Part shown: one piece after another, positions 8,010 to 17,155 of the stretch
Numbering within the stretch: the stretch's first letter is position 1
Layout: every line of letters begins with the position of its first letter
Origin: Pseudomonas sp. GV071
GTDB taxonomy: Bacteria > Pseudomonadota > Gammaproteobacteria > Pseudomonadales > Pseudomonadaceae
Reading direction: 5' to 3'
DNA length: 64,000 bases
Assembly (NCBI RefSeq): GCF_003050835.1
Contig: NZ_QAOJ01000003.1
Location: 1-64,000, forward strand
Translations under genes and position numbers: made by a program
Notes under the pieces: model-generated
Database searches by the model: none
Seen by the model: only the letters and a program-made list of their open reading frames with translations
Told to the model about the DNA's origin: nothing

Positions 8010-8846
8010 TCAGGGAAGTTCGATACGGTCGGCGTGAATAACCAGCTCACCTTGTTTGTACAAGGCACCAATGGCTTTTTTGAAGTTGCCTTTGCTGACG
8101 CCAAACAGCCCGGCGATGACTTCCGGCGGGCTCTTGTCGCTGACGGCCAGCACGCCGCCGCTGTCACGCAGCTTGTTGAGGATCTGTTCGTGCAGGCCGA
8201 CAGCCGCTTCTTTGCCCACTGGTTGCAGGCTGAGGCTGAGTTTGCCGTCGGCGCGGATTTCTTTGATGAAGCCTTGTTCCTGTTTACCCGGGCGCAGGAA
8301 CTTGAACACTTCGTTCTTGTGGATCAGGCCCCAGTGCTGGTTATTGATGATGGCTTTGAAGCCCATGTCAGTGGACTCGGCCACCAGCAGATCAACTGCC
8401 TGGCCGACCTTGTAGTTGGCCGGCACATTGTCCAGATAACGGTCCAGACGCGCGGTGGCGGTAATGCGACGGGTGTGTTTATCGAGGTAGACATGCACCA
8501 CGCAGTACTCACCGGCTTGCAGCGTGCGTTTTTCTTCGGAGTACGGCAGCAGCAGGTCTTTGGACAGGCCCCAGTCGAGGAAGATGCCGATGCTGTTAAC
8601 TTCCTTGACCTTCAGACTGGCGAATTCGCCGACCTGCACTTTCGGCTTTTCGTTGGTGGCGATCAGTTTGTCGTCGCTGTCCAGGTAGATGAACACATTC
8701 AGCCAGTCTTCGACTTCGCTCGGCGTGTCTTTGGGGATGTAGCGGTTGGGCAGCAGAATTTCGCCGTCGGCGCCGCCGTCCAGATAAAGACCGAAGTTGG
8801 TGTGTTTAACCACCTGCAAACTGTTGAAACGTCCGATCAAAGCCAT
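8010..8846 (-). CDS. CvfB/YitL-like S1-domain RNA-binding protein
   Basis: The protein has 278 residues from the ATG at 8846 (a GTG six bases earlier is less likely). It contains three S1-like OB folds: residues about 3-62 starting IGRFNSLQVVKHTNFGLYL, about 70-130 with VGEFASLKVKEVNSIGIFLDW, and about 150-215 with VDLLVAESTDMGFKAIIN. A C-terminal winged helix follows (about 220-278, SPPEVIAGLFGVSKGNFKKAIGAL). This is the architecture of Staphylococcus CvfB, an RNA-binding regulator of virulence, and of B. subtilis YitL. The role in pseudomonads is not established. Confidence 0.88.
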   Translation of the reverse strand: MALIGRFNSLQVVKHTNFGLYLDGGADGEILLPNRYIPKDTPSEVEDWLNVFIYLDSDDKLIATNEKPKVQVGEFASLKVKEVNSIGIFLDWGLSKDLLLPYSEEKRTLQAGEYCVVHVYLDKHTRRITATARLDRYLDNVPANYKVGQAVDLLVAESTDMGFKAIINNQHWGLIHKNEVFKFLRPGKQEQGFIKEIRADGKLSLSLQPVGKEAAVGLHEQILNKLRDSGGVLAVSDKSPPEVIAGLFGVSKGNFKKAIGALYKQGELVIHADRIELP

Positions 8847-8987
8847 GTGCACTGCCCTCGTTGCGTGGCCGGCATTCTACCCGATGCGTGCCGCCAACAG
8901 TGACGGCCTGGCGGCAATCGCAGATAATCCCGCGGCATTGCCCATGGCCGTATGGCTGGGCGTTTTCCACTTTTCAATGGGCCGCCC

Positions 8988-9209
8988 ATGAGCAGCGACA
9001 AGCCACAAAACCCGCTTCACGGCGTCACCCTGGAAGCCATCGTCACCGCCCTGGAGGCGCACTACGGCTGGGAAAAGCTGGGGCAACTGATCGCCATTCG
9101 CTGCTTTCAAAGTGAGCCCAGCGTGAAATCCAGCCTGAAATTTCTGCGTAAAACCCCTTGGGCGCGGGAAAAAGTGGAAGCGTTGTACCTGCGTTCCAAA
9201 CTGCACTGA
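8988..9209 (+). CDS. VF530-family DNA-binding protein (DUF2132)
   Basis: A 73-residue protein starting at the ATG at 8988; an in-frame earlier ATG at 8952 overlaps the upstream spacer and lacks conserved residues. It has the compact VF530 layout: [20 protein letters not shown], then [35 protein letters not shown]. The family is named after a Vibrio fischeri protein with a DNA-binding-like helical fold. Its cellular job is unknown. The gene diverges from the CvfB-like gene. Confidence 0.85.
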   Translation: MSSDKPQNPLHGVTLEAIVTALEAHYGWEKLGQLIAIRCFQSEPSVKSSLKFLRKTPWAREKVEALYLRSKLH

Positions 9210-9254
9210 CCGACGGCAATCCGGGCTAAAAGCACCGAACGTTGAGCTTCTTTT

Positions 9255-9275
9255 CGCTTAACAAGCAGTTAAGCG
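9255..9275. promoter_or_regulatory. Perfect 8-bp palindrome, operator-like
   Basis: CGCTTAAC and GTTAAGCG are perfect inverted arms separated by five bases (aagca). It lies 46 bases after the VF530 stop and about 100 bases before the next gene. There is no T-run, so it is unlikely to be a terminator; a dimeric repressor site is possible but no cognate regulator is identified. Confidence 0.4.
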
Positions 9276-9377
9276 CGGCGTGAACAAATCGCCTGTCGCC
9301 ATATTGACCATTTTTAGCCGGGCCAAGGCCGCTCATTTTGTGTACAATGCCTGGCCAAATTACTGCTTATAGGTTAA

Positions 9378-9566
9378 ATGGCCGCCATGCGCGTTAAAGC
9401 ATCCGAAATGAAGAAAAAAGCCCCTCCTGCCGTTGAAACCCACAGTTCCATCGACGACGCAGTGTCGGCATTCCTGAAAGCTGGCGGCCAGATCCAGGAA
9501 ATCCCTAAAGGTGTTAGCGGCCAAGTCTTCGCGCCGTCGCGCCATATCACCCTCGGTAAAAAGTAA
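9378..9566 (+). CDS. Small conserved hypothetical protein (62 aa)
   Basis: A 62-residue basic protein: MRVKASEMKKKAPP at the start, DDAVSAFLKAGGQIQEIPKG in the middle, and SGQVFAPSRHITLGKK at the end. No signal peptide, membrane helix or known motif is visible. Its even codon use and well-formed amphipathic middle suggest it is real. A TACAAT hexamer at 9343-9348 may be its -10 element, although no good -35 is spaced correctly. The start could be the internal ATG at 9387. I do not know its function. Confidence 0.6.
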   Translation: MAAMRVKASEMKKKAPPAVETHSSIDDAVSAFLKAGGQIQEIPKGVSGQVFAPSRHITLGKK

Positions 9567-9845
9567 GTTTTCTCTTAGTTACGCCTCTTCTATTGCTGCT
9601 GTTCCAAGCGCTTGACTCTGTAGTTTCTGCATAGAGCGCTCGAACAGCTGTAGTACCCCTCGCTACATCCCGCCTGTTCTACACGGTTACTCACATATTC
9701 CTCGCCCCTGCGGCAAACAAGCTTCTGGCCTCTAGCACAGAGATGTTTCAGAATCGTGTCATATGCGGTCGCAGCTCCTCGCCCTAGACACCTAGGTGGT
9801 TCGCCGACTGGTTCGGATTCTCTCTGCCTTATCTCAGGAGCTCCT

Positions 9846-12095
9846 GTGCGCATTTCCAGCCCTTGGCTGCAGCACCCGGTTTATCCCGTGATCGCCCGCG
9901 GCTTTCTCCTCCTCGTTGTGCCGCTGCTCAGCCGCTACCTGCTCGGCTGGTCGAACGGTTTTGGCTACCTGTCGGACCTCGGCATCGGCACTCTGCTGCT
10001 GTTACTCCTGCACAACCGACCACTGTGGCTGGCGTTGCCGGTGCTGATGGTGTGGAGCCTGTTCACGCTGAGCACCGCGGAGCTGGTGGGCGCGGTCGGG
10101 CGGATGCCGGAAGTCAGCGACCTGCAGTACCTCACCGACCCACAATTTGTCGGCCACTCCACTCAAGGCGGCGGCCTCACTTACCCGCTGCTGGCCCTTG
10201 GCCTGGGGCTGGGGCTGTTGGCCAATCTGCTGGTACGTCGGCAGCAAAACCCCATTCGCTTCCCGCTCTACACCTACGCCCTGCCCCTGGGTTTTGCCGT
10301 GCTGCATGCCAGCGGCCAGTACCTGGAACCCAGCGAAGCCGTGCAGTGGAAGCAATTCAACCTGCCGCACAAGTTGCTCGCGGAGGCTTTCAATGGCGGA
10401 CAACTGCGCCTGGAAGCCTGGCTTGACGATGATGACCCGGACAGCAAGCCGGATATCGCCGGTCTCAGCCAACTGGACCTGAACGGCGCCAAGCTGTTCG
10501 CCGGCAAAGGCCAGGCGAAGAACGTACTGATCATCACCCTGGAAGGCATTCCCGGCGCCTATATCGCCGCCAACCGCCAGGCGCTGCACAGCCATTACCA
10601 GGAAGACCTGATGCCGCGCCTGAGCCAATGGGCAGAACGCGGTATGAACACGCCGGACTATGTCCTGCACAGCCACCAGACCATTCGCGGTCTGTACGCC
10701 ATGCTCTGCGGTGACTACAGCAAGCTCGACAGCGGTACGCCGAAAGGTGTGGAACTGCTCAACAGCAGCACGCGCAACCTGCAGTGCCTGCCGGCGCAAT
10801 TGCGCGATCAGGGTTTCCGCACCAGCTTCCTGCAAGGCGCCGGGCTGCGCTTCATGGCCAAAGACAAGATCATGCCGCACATGGGGTTTGAACAAACCCT
10901 GGGGCGCAGCTGGTTCAAGAACAAGCCGTACCTGGAATTTCCCTGGGGCATGGACGATAAAGCCTATTTCGAAGGTGCGCTCAAGCAGGTCGCCGACCTG
11001 CGTCAGTCGAAAAAACCCTGGATGCTCACCCTGCTTACGGTCGGCACCCACCAGCCCTACTCCGCTCCGCAGGACTATCTAGACCGCTACCCTAGTGCCA
11101 AGCAAGCCGCCATCGGCTACCTGGATGATGCCGTCGCCAGTTTCCTCGACAGCCTGGAACAACAGGGCGTACTCAAAGACACCTTGGTGATCGTCACCTC
11201 AGACGAATCCCACGGCATCGACGATGTGCGTTTGGCCTCGGCCTGGGGCTTCAACCTGATTCTGGCGCCCGAGCAACAGCAACTGCCGAAGCTGAAAAGT
11301 GGCGTCTACGGGCACGTCGATCTCACCGCCTCGGTGCTCGACTATTTCGACTTCCAGGTGCCGCCGAACCTCTCCGGACGCTCGCTGTTCCGCAACTACA
11401 GCAGCGGCCGCGAGATCATGTCCTATACCAACGGTTTGCTGCGCCAGCACGACGGCAAGGGCACCTTTACCGAGTGCGACTTCCAGCAAATCTGCCGGCG
11501 CTACGCCAGCGACGGCTTTATTGCCGACCAGGCACGCTACCTCGGCCGCGTGCGCGGCAAACAGGCGCGCCTGGTCAGCGAGCGCGCCGTCCTGCTCGAC
11601 CAGTCGCTGAGCAATGGCCAGATCGGCCAGCAATACCAGTTCGCCAATAACGAGCGGATCAACCTGAAGGCTGCCGCCAAAGACGACTGGGCTGACAACC
11701 TGATCGGTGCCCAATACCTGGAATTGCCGCAGGGCACGCGCACCAAGGTCACCCTGACCATTCGCGCGGTGCGCATGGCCAAGCAAGGCGCCAAGTTGCT
11801 GCTGAAAACCAAGGAATTCGATCGTGATGTAGCCGGCCTGATTCCCGAGTTACCCGCGCTCAAACCCGGGCAAACCCTGAACGTCAGCTTTGGCTTCGAC
11901 AACCTGGAAACCCGCAAGGCCTTCTCGTTCCACTTGCTGGGCGAAGGCCGTGGCGCCATCGAGATCACCGACTTCAGCGTGGTCACCGAACCGCTGCTGG
12001 CGCCAGACATGCTCGACCTGGAGAAAACCGAAGAAAGCGCCCAGGCCGAGAGCGTGCTACCGGAGGAAACCGGCAGCGATCACGTCGACCTCTAA
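9846..12095 (+). CDS. LTA synthase family membrane-bound sulfatase/phosphoglycerol transferase-like protein
   Basis: The 749-residue protein starts at a GTG with CAGGAG five bases before it; the open frame extends further upstream but without a comparable site. Residues about 1-200 carry about five hydrophobic helices (for example FLLLVVPLLSRYLLG, LLLLLLHNRPLWLALPVLMVW). Residues about 225-550 are a sulfatase/alkaline-phosphatase-fold domain: metal segment VLIITLEGIPGAYI, candidate nucleophile region SHQTIRGLYAML, VGTHQPYSAP and metal segment IVTSDESHG. A C-terminal region of about 180 residues follows. Related proteins move phosphoglycerol or phosphoethanolamine headgroups in the periplasm. 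The acceptor here is unknown. Its stop overlaps that of the convergent next gene by two bases. Confidence 0.8.
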   Translation: MRISSPWLQHPVYPVIARGFLLLVVPLLSRYLLGWSNGFGYLSDLGIGTLLLLLLHNRPLWLALPVLMVWSLFTLSTAELVGAVGRMPEVSDLQYLTDPQFVGHSTQGGGLTYPLLALGLGLGLLANLLVRRQQNPIRFPLYTYALPLGFAVLHASGQYLEPSEAVQWKQFNLPHKLLAEAFNGGQLRLEAWLDDDDPDSKPDIAGLSQLDLNGAKLFAGKGQAKNVLIITLEGIPGAYIAANRQALHSHYQEDLMPRLSQWAERGMNTPDYVLHSHQTIRGLYAMLCGDYSKLDSGTPKGVELLNSSTRNLQCLPAQLRDQGFRTSFLQGAGLRFMAKDKIMPHMGFEQTLGRSWFKNKPYLEFPWGMDDKAYFEGALKQVADLRQSKKPWMLTLLTVGTHQPYSAPQDYLDRYPSAKQAAIGYLDDAVASFLDSLEQQGVLKDTLVIVTSDESHGIDDVRLASAWGFNLILAPEQQQLPKLKSGVYGHVDLTASVLDYFDFQVPPNLSGRSLFRNYSSGREIMSYTNGLLRQHDGKGTFTECDFQQICRRYASDGFIADQARYLGRVRGKQARLVSERAVLLDQSLSNGQIGQQYQFANNERINLKAAAKDDWADNLIGAQYLELPQGTRTKVTLTIRAVRMAKQGAKLLLKTKEFDRDVAGLIPELPALKPGQTLNVSFGFDNLETRKAFSFHLLGEGRGAIEITDFSVVTEPLLAPDMLDLEKTEESAQAESVLPEETGSDHVDL

Positions 12096-13234
12096 TCCGC
12101 CAGACCGACGCGCACCAGGCTGCCGGCGGCCTCGTCGGTCAGCAGGTAGAGGAAACCATCCGGGCCCTGGCGCACGTCGCGGATGCGCCCGAGCTTGTCG
12201 CTCAACAGGCGCTCTTCGTGGACGATCTCGTTGCCCTTGAGCTCCAGACGAATCAGCGACTGGTCAGCCAGCGCGCCAATAAACAGATTGTGCTGCCAGC
12301 CGGCAAAACGCTCGGCGTTGTAGAAGGCCATGCCGCTAATGGCCGGTGACTTCTCCCAGACATGATGCGGCGGCTCGGTGCCCGGAGCGGTCTTGCCCTT
12401 GGCTTCACGGATCGGCAACAGGGTGTAGTCGACGCCATGGGTCGCCAGCGGCCAACCATAGTTCTTGCCGGCCTGGGGAATATTGATTTCATCGCCGCCG
12501 CGCGGGCCGTGTTCGTGCAGCCATAGCGCATCGGTCCATGGATTGAGCGCAGCGCCCTGGGCATTGCGGTGGCCATAGGACCAGATCTCAGGGCGTGCAC
12601 CGGCTTTGCCGACAAAGGGGTTGTCTTTCGGCACGCTGCCATCAGCGTTCAGGCGCACCACCTTGCCTTGCAGCTTGTCGAGGTCCTGCGCCGCCGTGCG
12701 TTGGTAGTTTTCGCCAAGGGTAATGAACAGGTGGCCCTGCTCATCGAACACCAGGCGAGCACCGAAGTGGTTGCCGGTCGAGAGCTTGGGTTGCTGGCGG
12801 AAGATCACCTGAAAATCCTCCAGACGACTGTTATCCGTTGCCAACCTGCCGCGCCCGACTGCGGTGCCGGCCAGGTTGTCGTCGCCAGCTTCGGCAAACG
12901 CCAGGTACACCCAGCGGTCGTCAACAAAGCTGGGCGACAGCGCCACATCGAGCAAACCGCCCTGCCCCCGACTGAATACCACGGGCACGCCGCTGATGGA
13001 GCGCGTCGAACTGAAGTCGCTAGCGACCAAACGCAATTGCCCAGGTCGCTCGGTAATCAGCACCTGGCCATCGGGCAGAAACGCCAAACCCCAGGGGTGC
13101 TGCAGATCGCTCACCAAGTACTCGACCTGCACCGTGCCCCGCTCGCTGGGCTGCTGAAAATTCTCCCCGGGTGCCGCCAGCGCCAAACTCGCGACCACCG
13201 ACAACCCCATTACAGCCAACGCTTTGTAGCGCAT
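12092..13234 (-). CDS. PQQ-dependent aldose sugar dehydrogenase (soluble GDH family)
   Basis: A 380-residue periplasmic protein with a signal peptide (ALAVMGLSVVASLALAAPG). The six-bladed beta-propeller of the YliI/Asd type is recognised from HPWGLAFLPDGQVLITERPG at the start of blade one, FSRGQGGLLDVALSPSF, TGNHFGARLVFD, EIWSYGHRNAQGAALNP, WLHEHGPRGGDEIN with the catalytic/PQQ-binding region, and KNYGWPLATHG. The family oxidises aldoses using pyrroloquinoline quinone and calcium. The gene ends tail-to-tail with the sulfatase-like gene. Confidence 0.9.
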   Translation of the reverse strand: MRYKALAVMGLSVVASLALAAPGENFQQPSERGTVQVEYLVSDLQHPWGLAFLPDGQVLITERPGQLRLVASDFSSTRSISGVPVVFSRGQGGLLDVALSPSFVDDRWVYLAFAEAGDDNLAGTAVGRGRLATDNSRLEDFQVIFRQQPKLSTGNHFGARLVFDEQGHLFITLGENYQRTAAQDLDKLQGKVVRLNADGSVPKDNPFVGKAGARPEIWSYGHRNAQGAALNPWTDALWLHEHGPRGGDEINIPQAGKNYGWPLATHGVDYTLLPIREAKGKTAPGTEPPHHVWEKSPAISGMAFYNAERFAGWQHNLFIGALADQSLIRLELKGNEIVHEERLLSDKLGRIRDVRQGPDGFLYLLTDEAAGSLVRVGLAD

Positions 13235-13367
13235 CCCTCTCCCCTCCGCATCAGAACTCCAGGAGGAGCAAAGACTGGCAAAAAAACACCCTGCCGGCTG
13301 GCTGCAATTGCAACGGGAAACTACAACCGCTAAGCAAACGCTTGCGCTGCCGTAGAAGCACCAGAAC

Positions 13368-14096
13368 TCAATAATCCGCGTACTTGCGCTCTATGGCTTC
13401 GTATTCGCCGCTGCGGCGGATGGCGGCCAGGCCGAGGTTGAATTGGTCGCGCTGGGTCTGGAAACGAAAGCCGATCTGGTAGCCCGTCGGGGGAAATAGC
13501 AGGTACCAGGTCAGCGGCTGAGAGATATCCACCTGGTCGAGCACGTCGCGGTTGAAGTACCGGATCACCTTGGGGTCGCCAATGATCACGTCGATGCGGC
13601 CGCTGTACAGCAGGCGGTTGCGCGTTACCTGTTGCGCTTCTTCGCGGTAGTTGGGGTGGTTGTTCACCAGGGCAGCGTATTCCGGGCCGAGGAGAAACCG
13701 CGCGCGCTGAAAGGCGCTGATCGAATACGGGCGCAGGTCATCCAGGCTATGGATCTGCAAATGCCGCGAGGCCAGCGCCGCCGCCGCGTTGTGGTAGTAG
13801 ATATAAACATCCGAGTAATAGGCGGCCACGCCGCTCAGCTCGTTGGTGGTGGTAATGCAGTCGAGCTCACCGCGAGCGAGCATCAGATGCAGGCGCTCCA
13901 TTGGCGCGAAGTAGGCGTCCATCTCGAAACCGGCCTTGCGCAGCGCCGCTTCCACCAGTTCGTACTCCAGGCCCCTGCGCTCGGCCTCGAACACGTACGG
14001 CGGTTTGTTGGTGCCAAAGCCGATGCGAAACGGATCGGCCATAGCCGGCAAAGCCAGCAGCCAGATAAGCGCCAAGGCGTGCAGCAAGCGGGACAT
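13368..14096 (-). CDS. Periplasmic solute-binding protein, family 3-like
   Basis: A 242-residue protein, starting at the ATG at 14096 after an AGGTGG ribosome-binding site. The signal peptide is LLHALALIWLLALPAMA. The mature part has the amino-acid-binding fold: FRIGFGTNKPPYVF, GLEYELVEAALRKAGFE, RLHLMLARGELDCITT, and ends QFNLGLAAIRRSGEYEAIERKYADY. Such proteins bind amino acids or small acids for ABC uptake or sensing. No permease or ATPase gene is adjacent, so it may be an orphan. It is divergent from the subtilase. Confidence 0.8.
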   Translation of the reverse strand: MSRLLHALALIWLLALPAMADPFRIGFGTNKPPYVFEAERRGLEYELVEAALRKAGFEMDAYFAPMERLHLMLARGELDCITTTNELSGVAAYYSDVYIYYHNAAAALASRHLQIHSLDDLRPYSISAFQRARFLLGPEYAALVNNHPNYREEAQQVTRNRLLYSGRIDVIIGDPKVIRYFNRDVLDQVDISQPLTWYLLFPPTGYQIGFRFQTQRDQFNLGLAAIRRSGEYEAIERKYADY

Positions 14097-14220
14097 GCCA
14101 CCTCCTTGGTCTGCGGAAGAATTACCTGAGCATAGCCGCGCTGCCGCCAGTGCGACGGGCTGAACCATTGCCAACGATACGGCGTCACACAGCTACTTTG
14201 GTCCGTCACGGAGCCTGTCG

Positions 14221-16008
14221 ATGCCCGCCCTTCCCCTCGCCAGCCTGGCCCTGGTGCTTGTCGTTGCCGCCTTGCCCAGCCGGGCCGCCGAACCGCTACG
14301 GTTGTTGCACCTGCAACGCTGCGGCGACCTGCTGGCCAACACCGCGCAAGAGTTCTGCCTGAGTGCCCAGGGCCTGCAAAACGGAGCACTGACGGTCATG
14401 CTCGGCGGCGCCCCACTACCGGCAGAAGCATTGCAGCGCGACGGCCAGCGTCTGCGCCTGCGGCTCGAGCCCGGCGCTTACCAGAGCGCACCGATCTGGC
14501 TTGAACAACAAGGCAACGCCAGCAACCCGGTGTGGATGTCGTTGCACGGCAGCCATGTGCTGGCGGCCGGGCCCAATGACGTGGCGAAGAACATGGATGG
14601 CCTGACCACCTACATCAACCTGGTCAGTCTGATCATCGAAGAGAATGCCGATGGCCTGAGCACCGCCCGGCAACTGGCAAAAAAATACGGCGCCGAGGTG
14701 GTAGGGGCCATCGCCCCGCTCAACACCTACCAACTGCGCTTGCCGGCCAGCAACCTGCTTGAACGGGATGCCCTGGTGCTACGCCTGGGCACCGAAGTGA
14801 ACGTCGATGCGGTGGTGATCGAAGAGTCCAGCGCCGAGGAAAGCGAAGGCCGGGACGATGACCTGGCAGCCGGCAAACAAGCGCCGGAGGAAAAACCCAG
14901 CGGCGATGAATGGGCTGCCAACCGATTTCTCGACGCGGTGAATTACTACCAGCGGCGCATACCTTCCGTGCATAAACCGGTGCCTACCACGCCAATTCGC
15001 GTGGGCGTGATTGAGCGCAATGTCGACTTCGACACCGCCGACTTCCACGACTACCTAGGCAGCGCGCCGCGCGAGGATGGCAAACCCAACACCCGCGTTT
15101 ATGCCCGCGATGCGAACAAGCCCGACGGCCATGGCACCACAGTGGCCGGCATCCTCGCTGCCCGTTGGGACCAGGGCGGCAACACCGGTTTCCTCCGCGG
15201 TCTGGACGGCGCCGGGCCGGGCTTTGAGGTGATCGTCGAGCGCAATTCCGATGCCGGCATCACCGCCAATATCGCCGCCTCGGTGAACCTGGTGGAAGAC
15301 GGCGTGCGGGTGCTGAACTGGAGTTGGGGCATTCACCGCGTCGGCGCAAAAAACATTCAGGGCGATGAAGTCGACTCCCTGGTGCGCTCCGGTCTGGCCA
15401 TGAACGGCTATGAGGAGCTGCTCGAAGAGTTCTTCCTCTGGCTGCGGGCCAAACACCCTGATGTGATCGTGGTGAACTCCGCCGGCAATGGTTCGTCCTA
15501 CTCCGGCGCCGACGAATACCGCCTGCCCTCCTCCTTTATCACCGACCAGTTGTTCGTGGTCGGCGGCCACCAACGCAGCGAGCGCCAGGACGTGGCGGTG
15601 AACGACCCGGCCTACGTGGTCAAACGCAGCTCCTCCAACAGCGACATGCGCGTCGACATCACGGCCGCCGCGTGCGCCCATGCCTCCACCGTGCAGGCTG
15701 ACGCTGCCGGTGATGCTCACTGCGGCACCTCCTATGCCACGCCTATGGTCACCGGCGTCATCGCCGCCGTGCTCTCCATCAACCCCGACCTGCACCCTGA
15801 ACAGGTGCGTATGTTGCTGCGCCGCAGCGCGATGACCATCGGTGAAGAATTCGACTTCGAGCCTGCCGATGCCGAAGACCTGACGGCACCTATTCTGCCG
15901 TCAGAGCGCAACTACGACTTGAACAACAAAGACGTCGGCCGCTCGGCACGGCTGGACATGCAGAAAGCCCTCGACCTGGCGGTGAAAAGTCGTGATCGAG
16001 TGAGGTAG
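14221..16008 (+). CDS. Secreted S8 family serine peptidase (subtilase) with altered catalytic Asp
   Basis: The 595-residue protein has a signal peptide (LASLALVLVVAALPSRAAEP). An N-terminal region of about 230 residues without known motif precedes the S8 domain (about 255-535). The histidine motif DGHGTTVAG (His304), oxyanion Asn in NSAGNGSS (Asn423) and nucleophile motif GTSYATPMVTG (Ser504) are intact. Where subtilases have VAVIDTG the sequence reads VGVIERN, placing Glu265 at the catalytic Asp position. Nearby Asp residues (VDFDTADFHD) might substitute. The activity is therefore uncertain. It starts 124 bases from the divergent solute-binding gene. Confidence 0.85.
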   Translation: MPALPLASLALVLVVAALPSRAAEPLRLLHLQRCGDLLANTAQEFCLSAQGLQNGALTVMLGGAPLPAEALQRDGQRLRLRLEPGAYQSAPIWLEQQGNASNPVWMSLHGSHVLAAGPNDVAKNMDGLTTYINLVSLIIEENADGLSTARQLAKKYGAEVVGAIAPLNTYQLRLPASNLLERDALVLRLGTEVNVDAVVIEESSAEESEGRDDDLAAGKQAPEEKPSGDEWAANRFLDAVNYYQRRIPSVHKPVPTTPIRVGVIERNVDFDTADFHDYLGSAPREDGKPNTRVYARDANKPDGHGTTVAGILAARWDQGGNTGFLRGLDGAGPGFEVIVERNSDAGITANIAASVNLVEDGVRVLNWSWGIHRVGAKNIQGDEVDSLVRSGLAMNGYEELLEEFFLWLRAKHPDVIVVNSAGNGSSYSGADEYRLPSSFITDQLFVVGGHQRSERQDVAVNDPAYVVKRSSSNSDMRVDITAAACAHASTVQADAAGDAHCGTSYATPMVTGVIAAVLSINPDLHPEQVRMLLRRSAMTIGEEFDFEPADAEDLTAPILPSERNYDLNNKDVGRSARLDMQKALDLAVKSRDRVR

Positions 16009-16093
16009 GCGATATTCGCCCTACCTATTTGCAACTACGGTTGCCGGTGAGTTCGCTAGACTGCTGACTTCGTTCAACTGCCAGGAGATCAGC

Positions 16094-17074
16094 ATGCTCA
16101 AAGCCCAATACCAGACCCGCGGCCCGGTGCCGCAGGACGTGATCGAAGCCGTCGACCTGCAACTGCCCCCGCTCACCGCCGGCCAGGTACGGATCAAAGT
16201 GCTGGCAGCCCCGATCAACCCTTCCGACGTGCTCACCCTCACTGGCCAGTACGGCATGCTGCCGCCACTGCCGGCCATTGGTGGCAACGAGGGCGTGGGC
16301 AAGGTTGAAGAACTGGGGCCGGACGTCAGCGCCCTCAAGGTTGGCCAGACCGTGTTGCTGCCAGTTGGCGCAGGCACCTGGGTGACCCACCTGAATACCG
16401 ACGCCAGCAAGCTGATTCCCCTGCCCGATGCCGACCCGCAGCAACTGGCGATGCTAACCGTCAACCCGCCTACCGCCTCCCTGTTGCTCAGCCAGTTCGT
16501 CGACCTGCAACCGGGCGAATGGGTGATTCAGAACGCCGCCAACTCCGGGGTCGGCAGCTACCTGATGCAACTTGCCAAGCTGCGCGGCTTCAAGACTGTC
16601 AACGTAGTACGCCGTGACTCGGCCATCGCTGCCACCCAACAAGACGGCGGCGACGTGGTGTTGGTGGACGGCCCCGACCTGGCCAAACGTGTACGCGAAG
16701 CTACCGGCAGCGCCACCATCCGTTTGGCCATCGACGCAGTCGGCGGTGCGGCCACCGATCACCTGGCCGCGTGCCTGGGTGAAGGCGGCACCGTGGTGAA
16801 CTACGGAATGATGAGCGGCGAACCGTGCCAGGTATCACCGTCGGCCATCGTCTTTCGCGACGTGACGCTGAAAGGTTTCTGGCTGGCGAAATGGTTCCGC
16901 GCCGCCAGTCAGGCGGAACAGGGCAAGGTGTTTGGTGAGCTGGTGCAGCTGATTGCCAGCGGCAAATTGAAAACCCGGATCGCAGCGACCTATGACGTCA
17001 GCCAGATCAAAGAGGCAGTTGCTGCGGCAGCGGGCGGCGAGCGTGAAGGCAAGATTCTGATCGTGCCGAAGTAA
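16094..17074 (+). CDS. Zinc-independent medium-chain dehydrogenase, 2-enoyl thioester reductase-like
   Basis: A 326-residue MDR-superfamily protein. The N-terminal GroES-like domain has APINPSDVLTLTGQYG and AIGGNEGVGKVEELG; the Rossmann domain has the NADPH loop NAANSGVGSYLMQLAKLRGFKTV. These features are shared with mitochondrial/bacterial MECR-type trans-2-enoyl-CoA/ACP reductases, and the zinc-binding cysteines of alcohol dehydrogenases are absent. It likely reduces an enoyl thioester or quinone with NADPH. A CAGGAG ribosome-binding site precedes the ATG. It is convergent with the helicase. Confidence 0.82.
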   Translation: MLKAQYQTRGPVPQDVIEAVDLQLPPLTAGQVRIKVLAAPINPSDVLTLTGQYGMLPPLPAIGGNEGVGKVEELGPDVSALKVGQTVLLPVGAGTWVTHLNTDASKLIPLPDADPQQLAMLTVNPPTASLLLSQFVDLQPGEWVIQNAANSGVGSYLMQLAKLRGFKTVNVVRRDSAIAATQQDGGDVVLVDGPDLAKRVREATGSATIRLAIDAVGGAATDHLAACLGEGGTVVNYGMMSGEPCQVSPSAIVFRDVTLKGFWLAKWFRAASQAEQGKVFGELVQLIASGKLKTRIAATYDVSQIKEAVAAAAGGEREGKILIVPK

Positions 17075-17116
17075 GCCCATCACCTGCATACGCAAGATGA
17101 TGCAAAGAAACCTGTC

Positions 17117-17136
17117 ATCCCCGCCTGCGCGGGGAT
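17117..17136. repeat. Small palindromic repeat of the ATCCCCGC-type
   Basis: ATCCCCGC and GCGGGGAT arms surround a four-base centre (ctgc). It resembles the widespread 'cgtcatcccngcgcaggcngggat' palindromes, also present near 61.2 kb. It sits between two convergent genes and could help end both transcripts. Confidence 0.6.
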
Positions 17137-17155
17137 TACGGTGGAGGGTGCGGAA

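Noticed and set aside
9590..9853. Minus-strand frame of 87 residues opposite the sulfatase-like gene start
   Set aside because: Cysteine-rich and low in coding character, with no ribosome-binding site.
16003..16026. Hairpin aggtaggcga/tcgccctacct at the end of the subtilase gene as a terminator
   Set aside because: No proper T-run follows; recorded only as a possible stem.
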